From: Choanephora cucurbitarum
Taxonomy: Eukaryota > Mucoromycota > Mucoromycetes > Mucorales > Choanephoraceae
Assembly: GCA_025331435.1 (NCBI GenBank)
Contig: JAIWNI010000019.1
Coordinates: 332,068-396,067 of the forward strand
Direction of reading: 5' to 3'
DNA: 64,000 bases
Translations under genes and position numbers: made by a program
Part shown: positions 11,557 to 27,015 of the stretch, one piece after another
Layout: every line of letters starts with the position of its first letter
Numbering within the stretch: position 1 is the first letter of the stretch
Notes under the pieces: generated by a model
Told to the model about the DNA's origin: nothing
The model's database searches: none
What the model saw: the letters and a program-made list of their open reading frames with translations, nothing else

Positions 11557-12939
11557 TTAGAGTAACAGGCGTACAATACTATCTGTTTCTGTATGCTCTA
11601 TCATCACCAATTGATGACCCACTAGCTTATGGATGGATCGAGAGGCTTCCTTTGGATCATATCCATGTTCCATAGCAAATGACTCAATAAAGCGTGTTAA
11701 ATCAGTCAAGGGTATATCACCATCATCCATCAATTTCAACAGAATACGTGCTTTCACCTGTTGTTCTTGAGTATACTGAATGGCAGTGGGATTTGACTGA
11801 GGAAAGAGACGATGATAGAGGGGATTGAGTTCTTGAGGGGCCTGGTTGCCCTCCACTACACACATTAACCATGGACGATAGACATGACTAGATAGAACAA
11901 TGAGTAAATGGCGCTTATCATTGCTTAGAATTTACCTTAAATGAAAAGTAGAGGGTGTGGTTGGTTTCCGTTGTAGATGAACCAAGGTCTGCAGAAGATC
12001 TGAAGCATCCAATGGATCACCTTCACTGGCCTTCAAACTCGCAAGTGCCTGCTGTTGTAATCTTTCTAGGGCACTCACACCATTAGCCTCCAGTGTCTCC
12101 AGTATCTTCTTTTTCTCCTTAATGTCTCGTCTTAACTGAGCCAATTCAAAGTCTCTTTCTGTGTGTCGCATATGCTCTTGTTGTAATGCCTTTAATTTCT
12201 GATGAATCGTCTGATGCTCTACTTTACTCTTCCTCAAATCAGCCAAACGACGACGTCGGCGTACAAGTTCTTCTTCCAGTTGTTGATTGCGTTGTCTAAA
12301 ATGCTCTATTTCATGGTCTATTGATTCCTTTTGTTCAGCGGGTGATTTGGTAGGCGATTCATTGGCTAACATGGTCTGTTGATTCTTAAAAGAAGGGAGA
12401 ATGAGGAATAAGGTTATGGATAGATACATTCATTGTCTTACTTGATGCCATTGTTCTGTTAGCTCTTGAAGACGTGATTGTGTGGTGACATATCTTTCCA
12501 TATGCTGATCCACCAGTCGACATAGTGCTGTATCACCACTGTCTTGAGATAAGTATACATGATGGGTAGATCTAAACTGTTCATTACCTCATTTCACTCA
12601 TCTCTTTCAAGAGGTAAAGACGTCGTTCTATATCAGCAGCATCTGTTGTCACTGCATTGTCTGAATTCAACTCTTGTTCAAATCTTTACAACACATAAAC
12701 ATCTCTCTTATAAAAATGGGGAATTTTCCATGACTTTACCTACGAGCAATAGTTTGATCACTAGCACAGAGTGCTTTCAAATTATATTCATCAGGTCTGG
12801 CATCACGTAACAATCGACGCTTTTTCACTTCTCTCAAATCATGTTCCACTGCTTTATTTTCAGACTTTATAAACTTGACAGAAGAAGCTCTTTTTGACCA
12901 ATAGACTAGGTTTTCAAGTTCAGTGTTAAAAGAAGACAT
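11557..12939 (-). CDS. Uncharacterised coiled-coil protein
   Basis: Five exons, 12939-12740, 12683-12588, 12538-12442, 12384-11936 and 11887-11557, give 390 residues with consistent phases. The N-terminus (MSSFNTELENLVYWSKRAS) is followed by helical segments, and the middle (about residues 145-245) is a strong coiled coil rich in E, R, Q and L. The C-terminal 110 residues form a separate small domain, possibly a winged helix, ending in IVRLLL. The start is only 62 bp from the stop of BRE1. The organisation recalls kinetochore, spindle or augmin-type coiled-coil subunits, but no family could be assigned. Confidence 0.72.
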
Positions 12940-13001
12940 ATCCAAAAAAAAAAGAGAGAAAAGAGTCACTTGGTTCTCTAAAGGAGAGTTCAACTTTTTT
13001 T

Positions 13002-15935
13002 TTATAAATAAAAGTTCTTGACATCATTAGCACCAAATGGTTCACTGCAGGTAGGACATCGTCTTTGTCTTGTCTCTAGTCGTGCATCTATACAGTGTTT
13101 ACAGAACGTATGCATACAGCGTATCAATATATGTGTTCTGAATCGTTGTCGACATGTACTGCATTTCAACAAGGCCTAGAGAGATGTCAATCTTTTTTTT
13201 TCTCTCTCTTTTTGAGCATGTAATAAACTTACCCTTAATTCTTCACATTCATCAATCAACTGTTGTTCTGCTGGATTCTCTCCTTGTGCAATCTTGTCCC
13301 ATTTCCGTTTTAGTTTTTCAAGTGATTCTTCAGTCTGTTGTTGTAATTTGTTTTCTTCTTCTAATGCCTTTTGTTTCTCTTTCAACATCTTTTGAAGCTT
13401 TTTTTTTTTTGGAAACAGATCAGCCTGTGTCCATGTTCAAAGAGTTGTTACTTACCTCAGTTACCATCAACTCATTCTGTTCAATAGAGATGCGATAGTC
13501 TTCACAGAGATGATTGATGTCTTCAAGATCTGTCTTGTCTTCTTCAATCGTACGCCTTAATTTACAGATCGTTTCTTCCTTTTCAATCTAATAGAAAGAG
13601 TTAGCATCCTAATCACTTGTTCATTAACAAGTTTCTTACCACTTGTTGTTCTAATGCTTTTTCTTTTTCTGTTAGTTGCTTGATCACTTCTTGACGAGCT
13701 TCTTTTGTGGCTCGTAATTTTTGCACAGTGATGGTCAATTTCTCTTTATCGCTTGTCAGTTGACTGAATGTTTGAGCATATTTCATTTTCTATTCTGTGT
13801 CATAAGTAAAAAGCCTGTATAGCCCCTCTACAGTTGCAATTACCTCAGCCTGTAGTTTAGCAGCTTGATCTCGCTTATGAGCTATATCAAACACTTTCTT
13901 TTGTTGTTCTTCAAGTTTGTTGTAGATACTGGCAACATGATCAATAGATTCCAACAAATGACTTTCATTGGATTCAAAAAACTCAATCATCAATGAGAGT
14001 TGTTGGGATTCAAGCAGCAGTTGATCGTAAGCGAGGATGGAAGGATGGTGTTTCCAGTTGTCTAGATATTGCTTCAAACTAGCCACTTCTGCCTCCTGAG
14101 GTCGTTCTTTTCTTTCCATCATCTCTAGACTCAATAGCAAAAGACGCGTGTGTCTATTGACTGATTAGCTAACAAGAAAACAGCACATATCCTGAAAAAC
14201 TTACTCTGTCTTTTCTTTCAACTGTTGAAATTGTTCAAATTCAGTTGCCAATGGTCCAGCCATGGTCTGTGCTTGTTTTAGTCGTTCAATACGGCCCATC
14301 AATGCTATGACACGTTGCTTTCCTTGATGCGCAAATGCCACCATCTTATCCTGTGCCTCTCTTTCTCGGCTCTCTTTTGTCTTTTGTTCCTCTACCATCA
14401 ACTGGAAATGATCTCGCTGACCTCGAATACGAGCCAGATCATTTTCTAACCGTCTCATCTCCCCTTCCATCGCCATGGACTGAGCTATCTTTTCTGATTT
14501 CATCTGTTCCACCAGTTGTTGTCTTGCAAGTGTAATACGATCTGTCTCTCGTTCAATTTCGATACGTCGTTGATCCAGGTGATAACATCGATCTCGGTAA
14601 TGTTCAATACTCAACTTTAATGTCTTTACATACTCTGTCTCGGCCAGACGATCCTCTGTCAGACTGAACATGGACAACAGTCGTTCTTCTTCTCTCAACA
14701 ACAACTGACGGTCTCGTTTTAATTGGTCCAATTCCTTTTCTCGAGCAGATAAGATCAGTTGGTGTTCTTCTAGTGTTGTCTGTGGATGATCTGGTGTGAT
14801 GGGCACTACTTTCTTCTTTTTCTTTTGAACAGGCGCAATGTCCTCTGTCGCTTGCTTTGGCTTTGTCTCTTGTTGATACTTGGCTCGATCCTGTCGCTTA
14901 CAGACTGCATTGAGCTCATCCACCGAGGCCTCTAACCGTGCTTTGGCTGCATCCAATTCTGTCTTGACAATCGCTACATTTCCTTTAAGCAGATCTGTCT
15001 GTTCCAACAGACTCTCTAGGTTCTTTTGAAGATCACTCAAGACATGCTGTCCTCGTTTATAACTTGTCTGAAGATCCTGGATCTCGTTTTGAAGCCAATC
15101 GGATACGATCAGTCGCTGTTGCATCACATCATGCTGAGAACGAAAGTTGTGTTCAATTAGTTCTACTTGCTGAGACCATGTTTGAAGGCGAGTCAACACT
15201 TTTGTACAGAGTTGCTTAATAGCCATCTGATTGGCATCGTTCCATTCCTTCTGTTGCTCTAAACTGGATTGACGAGTAGGTACAGCTTTGTTATTTAAAA
15301 AGAAGAAATCAATCCTAAGCACTTATCCATCTTCTATCTCATTCTTACCTGGTGGTTGTGTTGCTTCTACAGTGACCAAGAGTTGAGTCATAAAAGTAAT
15401 TTCAGATTGAATCTATAGAACATTACATCTCTATTCTTCTCGCTCGAGTATAAAGCTTACCAAACTCCAATCGATACGCAATAAACTTTGCTGAATTTCT
15501 TTATCAAGATATCTTTCTTCCAAAGCATCATATCGTTTCTCATATTGGCTTAATTTATCCTATTGTATTTAAAGAAATTTTAAAGGGTATATCTGGATTG
15601 TAGAAAGGTAACAACACTTACTTTTTCTAAGCGCATACGCTGTAATAATTCAGCCTTGGTGTATTGATGCAAATTATTCTAATAGAGACAATAAGAGAGA
15701 TAAGCTTAGCAGAAGGTTAGTTCAAATAGCTTACAATATCAATAGGTGGTGCTGGTGGGGGAGAAGGTGATAAGGGTTCAATGAGAGGAGGTGCTTTTTC
15801 AGTAGTAGGTGTCACTGGTTGCATCTGATAGGATCCAGTAAATCGCTTTTTAAGTGGTGGACGAGAAATAGGTGCTGAAGAAGAACCTTCGCCCAGGTCA
15901 TGTTTTAACCTTCTCTTCTCTGGTGGCGTGGTCAT
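13002..15935 (-). CDS. BRE1: BRE1, E3 ubiquitin ligase for histone H2B
   Basis: With the RAD6 E2 enzyme, monoubiquitylates histone H2B during transcription. Ten exons, 15935-15735, 15678-15622, 15559-15461, 15412-15349, 15285-14205, 14153-13844, 13789-13640, 13587-13456, 13397-13233 and 13175-13002, give 810 residues. The N-terminus is Pro/Ser-rich with basic PPEKRRLKHD and PPLKKRF patches, then the Bre1 Rad6-binding-type helical region and a very long coiled coil. The last 57 residues are a C3HC4 RING: Cys758, Cys761, Cys773, His775, Cys778, Cys781, Cys793 and Cys796, ending in the typical FGANDVKNFYL. The exon 9 acceptor lies after a poly-A run and is the least certain boundary. The gene is divergent from the helicase gene. 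Confidence 0.93.
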
Positions 15936-16261
15936 TTAGTAGCTTTGTATTATTAACTAAGAGAGAGAGAGAGAGAGAAAAAATATAGATACCAATAATG
16001 CTAAATTCAATACGGTGTTTAAATTGATGTCAATAACAAAAAGCCACTTGTCTTTAGAAGCAAATGAAAAGCCTGTAGATTGAGTGTACATAAAAAAAAA
16101 AGAAAACGAACTGTCCATAATTTAAGGGAAAAGAGATCAATTGACAACAATTGTATATGAAAATGTTACATGTTGGTTAAAATAAATGATGATTTCATCT
16201 GACATCAATTTGGTTCTCGGTCTTTTTTTTTTCTCCTCTTTTGTTTCTTAAAACTGACAGA
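15936..16261. promoter_or_regulatory. Divergent promoter region between BRE1 and the helicase gene
   Basis: A 326 bp region shared by two divergent genes. It holds a (GA)n run (about 15960-15978) just upstream of BRE1 and a T-rich leader (16221-16252) just upstream of the helicase ATG. Confidence 0.5.
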
Positions 16262-17865
<1,604 letters not shown>

Positions 17866-18139
17866 GTATGTTTTTTTTGCATAGACTATAATAAAGTGCT
17901 TTCGTCCATTTAAAGCAATTTTAGTCACGTGAAGAAGACCCTTTTACCTAAATTGTTTCAAACACAGTTATGATTGGCTTAGTATTTTTGACAAGATACT
18001 TTGCTTTCCTTTCCTTTTATATAAGCTTTTCAAATGTTTTAGCCAATGAAACAATAATACTACAGCTTCTCTTAATTATTGTCTTCATATTCTTCCCTTA
18101 TTTGATAACGTCTTATATACACTTATAATTTCAGAAGCA

Positions 18140-21100
18140 ATGCAATCCAACATGGACCTTGAAGAACTGAAGGGGATTCAAGAAAACGAAATAGAAGCCT
18201 TGAAGGCTATTTTTATGGAGGACTACCATGAAGCAGTTCATCAGACTGCATGGAAGGTAAAAAAAAAAAAAAAGAAACAGTAACAGGCTGAGGCTCATAC
18301 CTATGAACTTTTTCTTTTGTGTTAGGTTTCTCATGCTGATCCTGAGTTTGTTCTTCATCTCTCTCCTTTAGGTGCTGAAGCATCTGAAGTTCATGTAACG
18401 GTGGATCTCAAAGTACGTTTTCCAAAGACATATCCCAACAAACCACCTGAACTTCACCTAATTAACCCTCGTGGACTATCACCTACTGTCTTACGTCAAC
18501 TCAGCACATCCCTCTCACAAACAGCACAGCAGTTAGTAGGCCAGGAGATGATGTACGATCTCAGTGATTACGTGCGCGCCTTTCTAGCTAACCATAATGC
18601 GCCTCCCTCCAAGTTGACTTTACATGAACAGATGATGATTCGAAACGAGCATGACCTAAAACTGGAACGAGAGCGCGAATTACAAGAACAGGCCCGTCAG
18701 CAGGAAGAACAAGAGCATGCCTTGCGTCTTCAGTCAGACAGAATGAACGAGAAGATAAAGCAAGATATTGCTCGAAAACAAGAACATGCACGCGCTGCAA
18801 GGCAACAGGAGCGTCAGGCTTTAGGTTTCTCGGACCATGCAGAGGAAGACGACATCCAATTTGAGACTCTGGATCAAGGCTATCGATTAGTTCACCTTGA
18901 ACATCGAGTCACTATACCCTTAGATGAACAGACAGGCAAACGAGTGGCATTCAAAACAGTAGCCTTGGGCGCCTGTATTGGTCAGGGAGTGGTGGGTCAG
19001 ACACTATCAGCTCAACCAGTTCATTTCGATTTGCTTGGTGCGGACGAGGACGAGGATGAATGCTTACCCCATTTAATTGCTGTCAAGAAAGTGGATGTTA
19101 CAGGATCTTATTATACTACCACACAGGCAGGGAAAAGGAAATTGCAGGATATTGAGCGTGAGTTGGATCGGCTAAGGTCGCTTCAGTCTCCTCATATTGT
19201 TAGGATTTTTGGCGCTCATCTAGATCGAAGCAACAAACTAGGTGCAGCCTCATGGACCTTGTATGTCTTGATGGAGTATGAGCAGGGTGGTAGTCTTTAC
19301 GATCTGCTGAAAAAATGTGGAGGTGGATTGCGTCTGGCAATGGTGCGGAAATACATGTCGCAACTGCTAAGTGCGCTAAATCATGTTCATCTGAACGGAT
19401 TTATCTGCAAAGAGATCAAGTCAAATTCTATCTTCTGTAGTCACAACCAAACTGTGAAATTGGCAGATGTCAGCTATAACAAGCGCTTGCATGGTAAGAG
19501 TGTGACTCTATTCGCAGTGTTTGTTTGATTTTAAACCATTCGTCGGCATAGATTTAAATAAATCCAACTATCTAGTGGAGAGAAGAGAAAATGAAAAGCC
19601 GTCGATGGATATCTCTTTAGGCTGGTGTTCTCCTGAATTACGTGAGAGACCCGGTGTATATGGTCGAAAAAACGATATCTGGTGCCTTGGTGTAGTGATG
19701 GTAGAGATGCTGTGGGGTGTGGATGCGACTAAGGAATTTGGTGACTTTGATGCCTTCTTGCGCACAGCTGGACCTGAATTACCCTCTATGGCAGTAGATT
19801 TTGCTAAACGTCTACTGGAACCAGATCCAAAGCGACGTCCTGTGGCTGTTGATTTATTACATGACCCTTTCATCGCTGGTGATGCTTCATCCTCTACTTC
19901 CCCGTCTACTGATCCTATGATGGCGATGCTATCAGCCACCACTGCCATTACACCCATCTTTTCAACTCAACCTGCTTCTGCGCAGCATACCCACCTACAG
20001 AAAAACAAGAAAGACATAGCACCACCCACAGGTCCGGTCTTTGAACCCTCTATGGCACCTGATATCAATCGGCCCATGTATGCACCGCAAACTGAATTGG
20101 CTGGTCCAAATCAACCTGTAGTCAGTGCATCACGATACAAGACAGATTTTGAGGAAATTGAGTTCTTAGGTAAAGGTGGGTTTGGTGAAGTGATCAAGGC
20201 ACGTAACCGATTGGACGGTAGACTCTATGCTATCAAGAAAGTACGTTTGGATCCGCGTGATAGCGAGGACTTAAAGAAGATCCTTCGGGAAGTCCATTCA
20301 CTTTCCAGTCTTCATCACCAGTATGTAGTACGTTATTTTGCAACTTGGTTTGAAGATGAAGATGGTATGAGTTTCAAAGGCAGTAGCGATGAAGAAGAAG
20401 ATGAAGAAAGCTATAGTGAAGACTCTGACTTTGATGACGATGATGGTGATGTCAGTGCGTATCAGCGCCAGTTTCATGATTTCTTGTCGCTGGATCATTC
20501 CAAAAGTAAGAGTAAAAGCTACTCTGCTGTACGATTTGATGACAGTAGTGGTAGTAGTGATGACGATGATGAAAGCACGTCTTGCCAAGAGACGACAGGG
20601 GAGGACACAGACGATGACTTTATTTCATTCGCTCCTGCCGAAAGTGATGGAACTGATACAACCTCTACACAAAAACAACAATTGGCACGCAAGGCCATTT
20701 TGAACTTGCGTAAAAAGAACAAGGAAGACAGCCAAGCCCAACGGACTCGTGTGTTATATATTCAGATGGAGTATTGTGAAAAAAAGACTTTGCGTGATGT
20801 GATTGACGAAGGCATCGATGAGCAAGAGGCTTGGCGCCTTTTCCGTCAGATCCTGGAAGGTCTTGTTCATATTCACTCACAAGGCATGATTCATCGAGAT
20901 CTCAAACCGCCCAATATCTTTTTGGATTCCAACAATGATGTCAAGATTGGTGACTTTGGGCTGGCCACATCTAATCAGACCTTGGTCGATCCTGCTTCAT
21001 TCTCTCGGAATGCAAGTCTTGCGCATCAACGTCAACTAGATCACATGGACCACACAGGCAGTTTCACAGGACACTCTGCTTCTAGCAATACTCGGTTTTT

Positions 21101-23700
21101 GGGTGAAGAAAGTATGACCACAGGAGTTGGTACTACCTTTTACGTCTCACCTGAAGTCATGCCTGATCCCACCACAGGCGCTACGTCAGGAATGCGATAT
21201 AACCAAAAGGTAGACATGTTTTCACTGGGCGTCATTTTCTTTGAAATGTGTTATCAATTCTCTACAGGCATGCAACGTGTTGTCACCCTCAACGAACTTC
21301 GAGCAGGCCAATTTCCAGAAGATTTCCCTTCGCATTATGTGAATCAAAAGAAGATTATCAAATTGCTCTTGTCCCCTCAACCTAAGGATCGTCCCAATAG
21401 CTTTGAGTTGCTCCGAAGCGATCTATTACCGCCCAAGTTAGAGGACGAATATATTAAGGAATGTGTTCGTACCATTGCTAATCCCAACACACCTTATTAT
21501 GATAAATTGATGTCTGCCATGTTTTCTCAATCAGCAGATCAACATAAAGATTTTACTTATGATTATCAAGCTCATACCGAGACTACGTTTGATCCCTTTA
21601 GTCACATCTTTTTTGACTGTATTCGAGAACAGATGGCCAAAGTGTTTCGACGCCATGGTGCAATGGACATTTCGTCGCCTTTGTTAATCCCTAAAAACGA
21701 CTTGTATGAATGGAACTGGAAAACACCTGTTTACCTTATGGATTCTCAGGGATCACTAAATCAGTTGCCTTATGATCAGACTGTACCTTTTGCTCGGTAT
21801 ATCGCTAGACAAAAAGGTGTTCCTGAACTTAAGCGATTTACCTTTGATAAGGTTTACCGAGAGAATCCAAGTGGAGGGCAGCCTGAAGCTGTATTGGAAG
21901 CCGATTTTGATATTGTTCATCAAGAAACAGCGCCTATGGTGCCAGATGCTGAAGTTTTGAAAGTTGTAGAAGAGGTACTAGAAGAACTTCCGCCTTATAA
22001 GAATGGTGGGTTTTATTTTATGATCAATCATACAGGCATCACCGATTTGATTTTGGATAGTTGCCGTGTGCCTCCTGATATCAGGAAGGGCGTTTTGGTA
22101 GCATTATCTAGTCTTGGGAGAGCACCTTCGTTTGCTACAGTTCGGAATATTTTGAAGTTAAAATATAGCTTGCAACGTAGCGTTTTAGATGAATTATCCA
22201 TGTTCAACATACACGGTAAACAAGACGCATTTCAACAATGATAGTATGTGTTTAACCAGAACTTGTATAGGCGAACTCGAAAGTGTGGTGCGAAAGATTG
22301 AAGGATTATTGCCTGGCTCACATCGAGCTAAGTTTAGAGATAACATCGGTCAATTGCGCACATTGCTTCAAGTGGCTAAACACATCGGCATTCGTCACAA
22401 GATTGTTTTCTATCCATTACTTGTGTAAGTGCAATGTTGCGATGAAAGCGTGATTGAAACTTGACATCCTCGAATAGGTACAACAATCATTTCTATCAAA
22501 ATGGCATGGTTTTCCAAACAGTATCAGACACAATTGATTTTAAGCGTAAAGATGTGCTCGCAGTAGGTGGAAGATACGATTTCCTTGTTCAGCATTTTGC
22601 CCGTCCTCATGTATCACCTAATCGCAATCTTCGTGCCGTGGGAGTCAATATTGCTGTTCAGAAACTCATTCGTCATTTGGACATGCATCAATCTGAACAA
22701 GTCAAGTATCTCGTGAAGGCCAAGAACGAAAAGCTTCGAAGTTTCGGTCTTTGGGCACCCAAACGTTGTGACGTCTATGTCGCTAGCTTTGGTAAAGTCT
22801 TGATTCAGGAGCGTCTTGAGATTGTCAAGGAACTATGGCATCACAATATTCGAGCCGAATTCCAATACAATGATAATGATTACTTGACACCTGAAGATCT
22901 TGTGTCACTCTGTAAAAAGGCTAGTATTAATTGGATCGTAATCGTGAAACACAAAAGTTCGACTGAAAACAAAGGTGAACAAACCTCGGTCAAAGTCAAA
23001 GACGTTTTACGGCGGACAGAAACAGAAGTCAGCAAATCCGAATTACCCGTGTGGCTCATGGGCGAAATCAATGAACAAATGCGAGTGGACTCTTCTGCAC
23101 GCGTCAAGAGCAAACACGATTTAAAGACAAAGGATGCTTCTGATTCAGGTAAATAAGAAAGAGTATTTAGAGACTCTAAACTAAATATGGAAGGGACAAA
23201 CCATGTAGTTCGAAATGATCCCTTTTTACTTGATGCAACAAAAGGAGACAGTTTAGACCAAAAGAAGACTGAATTCGATGTAAACATTGTATTCAATGAA
23301 GGTCGCGGTAAAGAAAGAACCAAGATGAAACACAAGCACAAAACTGTATTGGTAGACAAAGGTAGGTTCTTGCTCTTTGAAATCAGAATGTCACTAATGC
23401 AACTCATCTATTACATTAGCTATTCATCGCTTAACACCGATTATGGAAGGTCTAAGCAAAGACGTACAAGTCATTGCATTTGATTTGCCCAAAGAAATTG
23501 TGAAGAACATGGTAGAGTATGCATTCTGGCAAGACGATGGCTACAAGAAATTGTTAGAGCATGCTACTGTCAATCAACGTGATACCCTAAGTAGAGTAAG
23601 ACATGCTGTTCAGAAACTTATTGACGCTAAACACAAATGCGTTTGGCTTTATTCGCACAGAGATGATTTTGCTCTTTTATGCATTTTACCCTCATCTTAG
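18140..23700 (+). CDS. GCN2: GCN2, eIF2-alpha kinase
   Basis: Senses uncharged tRNA during amino-acid starvation and phosphorylates eIF2-alpha. Seven exons, 18140-18256, 18326-19493, 19552-22215, 22271-22424, 22478-23148, 23209-23361 and 23420-23700, give 1735 residues with consistent phases. Domain order is the full Gcn2 set: RWD (about 10-130), a charged helix, a pseudokinase (about 215-560) whose catalytic loop reads CKEIKSNSI and whose DFG site reads ADVS, and an active kinase with glycine loop GKGGFGEV (about 634), Lys in [13 protein letters not shown] (about 875) and DFG (about 895). An acidic insert of over 100 residues splits its N-lobe, as in other eIF2-alpha kinases. Then come a HisRS-like domain (about 1080-1500) and the C-terminal dimer/ribosome-binding domain. 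For the intron 23149-23208 the acceptor GTAG at 23208 was chosen because a nearer AG would leave an intron of only 24 bp. AATAAA follows the stop directly. Confidence 0.95.
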
Positions 23701-24157
23701 AATAAAATAGTCCGTTTACTAATGCTTTCTCTTAATCAAAAAGACTAACCTATTAACAATCAAGTAGAAGAGATGATCTGTGCTTCCATATTAGAACTTT
23801 TGTATCAAGAAAAGCAATGGATTTGTCTTTTTCGATGAGCATCGATGTAAAGCCCTGAGTCAATCTCTTTATCTTCTCAATAACCATATCTTGGCACCAA
23901 TCAGACTAAAAGGTGTAAAAAGTAGGTTTTGATTTCTTTTGTCTACTACACATAGTAAAGGATAAGCTATTGATTGAGACTAGTGCTTTCTCGAAAGGAC
24001 AAGTTAAAATTGTGTGCTCTTGCTCTATTGCATAGGATCTATTGTTTTCGAACATTTGAAGGCATGTATTTTTTTTGTACAATAGAGATTTACAGGCTGG
24101 TATATACGCTTCTTAAAATAAGATGGTTACAAGTAAAGAAGGAGGGAATCAAATAGT
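23701..24157. other. Convergent intergenic region
   Basis: 3' flanks of GCN2 (AATAAA at 23701-23706) and of the metallopeptidase gene. No convincing ORF or RNA gene. Confidence 0.6.
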
Positions 24158-27015
24158 TTACCATATTTTACATTTAGGTCCTTTAGGATTCATTTTGCTT
24201 CCAACAGGGCATTTAAAGATTCGAGCAAAATCAGGGTTATTTTGAAATAATTTGTTTGCTCGAATAGAATCAGGAGCATGTTCGTCGGAGATCTTGAAAA
24301 TGAAGAAAGAATTCGATGAGTTTGGCTTGTAGAGAATGAGAATAGAAACTTACATAGTCTTTCACTGTGCCAGGTAATGGCTTGGAACAAAAGGATCGCC
24401 CGGCATTAATAAAAAACAAGGCTTCATCTGAAAAGTTTTGTAGACCCGGAAGAATGGGATTGTAGCCTTTACCGCTTTCCTTCAGTTTTTTAAACGCGTC
24501 AAAACTGGCTGCAAGGCCTTCATTGTCAGCAATATTTTCACCTAATGTCAACTGTATCTCATATGAGCTTATGATTATAGCTTTCTCTTTTTCTTTTTTT
24601 CTCAGATAACTTACAGATCCATCTATTTTGTATTTGTGTCCATCATCATCTCGAATAAACTCCTTTGAATATTGACTAACAAAACATTTTGTTTTTTGTG
24701 TATATTTCTGCTTCGTTTCTTCCGACCACCAGTCTCTTTCAATACCGTCCGCATCAAATTGTGATCCAACATCATCAAATCCATGCTAAAAGCAAAATAG
24801 TTAAATTTAATGCCTCTAAAAGAAAACCAAGCTAAATATTTACTGAGAACTCATGTCCTAATGTTTGACCAATGCCGCCATAATTAAGATAATCAGGGTA
24901 GCTTCTGTCATAGTTTGGCTTTTGTGCAAAAGAGGCACTGACAACAATCTAATAGAAACCAGAAAGAAAGTTAGTTTAAAAAAAAACAAAGATAAGAGCT
25001 TACTTACACTATTTTTAGGCAATAGATTAAATGCATTCACAATCTGAGGTGTAGCAACACCAATCCACTCAGTTGGGCTCATGGATCGACCTATCGTACC
25101 CCAGTACTTTGAAAACACCCATTCAGCAACCGTCTTTTCGTTTTCATAAAATGTGCTGGCAGATGTATCAAGGCTATCAAGATATTCGTTCATTTCATAG
25201 GGCGATCTTTGATCGGGATTGGCAGTGCTATATCCTATAGTTTTTGTCATGGCATGGAGCTAATTGAAACAAAGTACGCATAAGACACTAACTAAATAAA
25301 GCAGGAAGGAAAGTTTAGTGCGATTGTTACAAACCTTATTCATGGCAGCCACTCGTGTGGCTTCATCTAGCCAGTCTGACTTTTTAATATGATCGCCAAG
25401 AGAGTCCTTAATTGATTCGGCCATTTCTTCTAATTTGATACGATCTTCTTCTCCTTCAAATGTGATCATCGAATAGAATCTGCCAGATACAAGACCAAAG
25501 TTCTCCAGCACTTTGTCTACGCAAATACCAGATCTTGTTTGAAATGGATTATCAGGCACTAATTTGCGTGTATCTGCATCGAGAATAGGTGCTTCTTGAT
25601 AAATTTTGTTGACAAGTAGATAGTCTGCAATGCTGTCCTTATGCAACACACGAGTGGGATCGTCCAAATTAGTATAGTGGTTTAGCTGATTAAAGTAGTC
25701 TGAGTTATAGACTTGGATGTTAAGGTCATTGAAGTTTTGGCCTTGGGGTATATAATGCTTAAAAATATTCTTCCAATCAATGAAAGAAAAAGCCTCTGTA
25801 ATGCCCTTGATATTATAACTGAAATATCCAGGATCGTTCCTTTGATTTCAAAAAGAAATGTTAGCCTTTTTTTTATTTCCCCAAATTGTTCTGTATACTT
25901 ACCAAGCTTTAGTTAGACGAAATAAACGCTTTTGAACAGATAAAGCATTGTCCATCATTGAATAAATATCTGAGCTTGCTAGAGGTTGTAAGCCTGCATG
26001 ATATAGAACGTTTAATCGTTCTCTATCTCTTTCCGTTGCGTTTGAATAGCCCAATACAGAGTGAATAGTACGATAGAGTGTTTCAAATTCAATGTCGGTC
26101 AAAGGTGCTACATCGAGCTCCTGAAATGAATAAGGCGGCATAATACCCAACGCCATCTTGCTTTTATCGTTATCGTCAGGCACAAACTCTATGCTAAACA
26201 AACCTCCAACTTCTATAGCAATGCCGTCTCCTGAACGAGGGTAGCTGACAACATCAATGATAGAAGGTGTCAATCTCAATTGCTTCTGAGCTTCTGTTGT
26301 AGTAATTGTTGTCAGTTGCTTCAGCTCCGAAAAGAAAGGTTTAAACGCATCATATCCTGTTGATTCGATGTCTACGCAAGAAGTGTAATAGTTTTTGATG
26401 ACTTGAAATGTCTCTTCATCTTTTTCTCTGTCTTTTTTGGTAGTAACTTGGAAACTAGAGTGTGAAGTAGTTGCATGCAACAAATCATGATATTCGCCTT
26501 CCAGGATTGTTCGGAACTGATCTTTATGCATTACTGACTCTACTTCCAAAATGCCAAAACCTAAAGAAAGAGATTAAGTAAAATAACATTTCAAGAAAAA
26601 AAAAGGCAATCATTCTGTACCTGCTAACTCTTCTGGAATCACAGCATTTTTGATCCAACTACCGCCTAAGTAGAAGGTTATATTTTTTGTTTGGAAATTA
26701 AATTGACTTTTATTTACATGTATATTTATAAAAATCTGAGCAAGGGTCTACATTCATATCGATTGACTGAAGCAGACTTGCTGCTATTTCAATACATGAT
26801 TTTGTTATGCAAATCTCATCAGCAGAATTGAGAACTAAGCTAGTAGCCATAGAAGGAAGCGAAAGAGAGATATCAACAACAAAGAAGAGTGAAAAAGAAA
26901 GGAAAATAATGAAAGCGAGAATGAAACGGCTGAAAATAACTTTCGCTGTCTTCTCCCTTCCTCTTGCTTTAAATAGATATAAAAGGCTAGAACCTTCGCC
27001 ATCCTGCCTCTTCAT
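24158..27015 (-). CDS. M13 family (neprilysin/ECE-like) membrane zinc metallopeptidase
   Basis: Type II membrane ectopeptidase that should cleave small peptides outside the cell or in the secretory lumen. Nine exons, 27015-26718, 26665-26621, 26560-25903, 25839-25335, 25259-25008, 24948-24844, 24785-24615, 24551-24354 and 24292-24158, give 788 residues. A short basic cytoplasmic tail and one hydrophobic segment (about residues 28-52) precede the ectodomain, which starts with the conserved PCSDFYKYTCGSW. The zinc site HEFSH (His618, Glu619, His622) is split by an intron after Ser621; the third ligand lies in GENIAD (Glu683, Asp687). The C-terminus has the family ending CPVGSKMNP...CKIW. All catalytic residues are present, so the protein is probably active. 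Confidence 0.93.

Noticed and set aside
23149..23172. 24 bp intron in GCN2 using the nearest in-phase AG
   Set aside because: Too short for spliceosomal introns; an in-phase acceptor at 23208 gives a normal 60 bp intron.
22880..23407. 175-codon minus-strand ORF opposite GCN2
   Set aside because: Lies antisense to well-supported GCN2 exons and has no family features.
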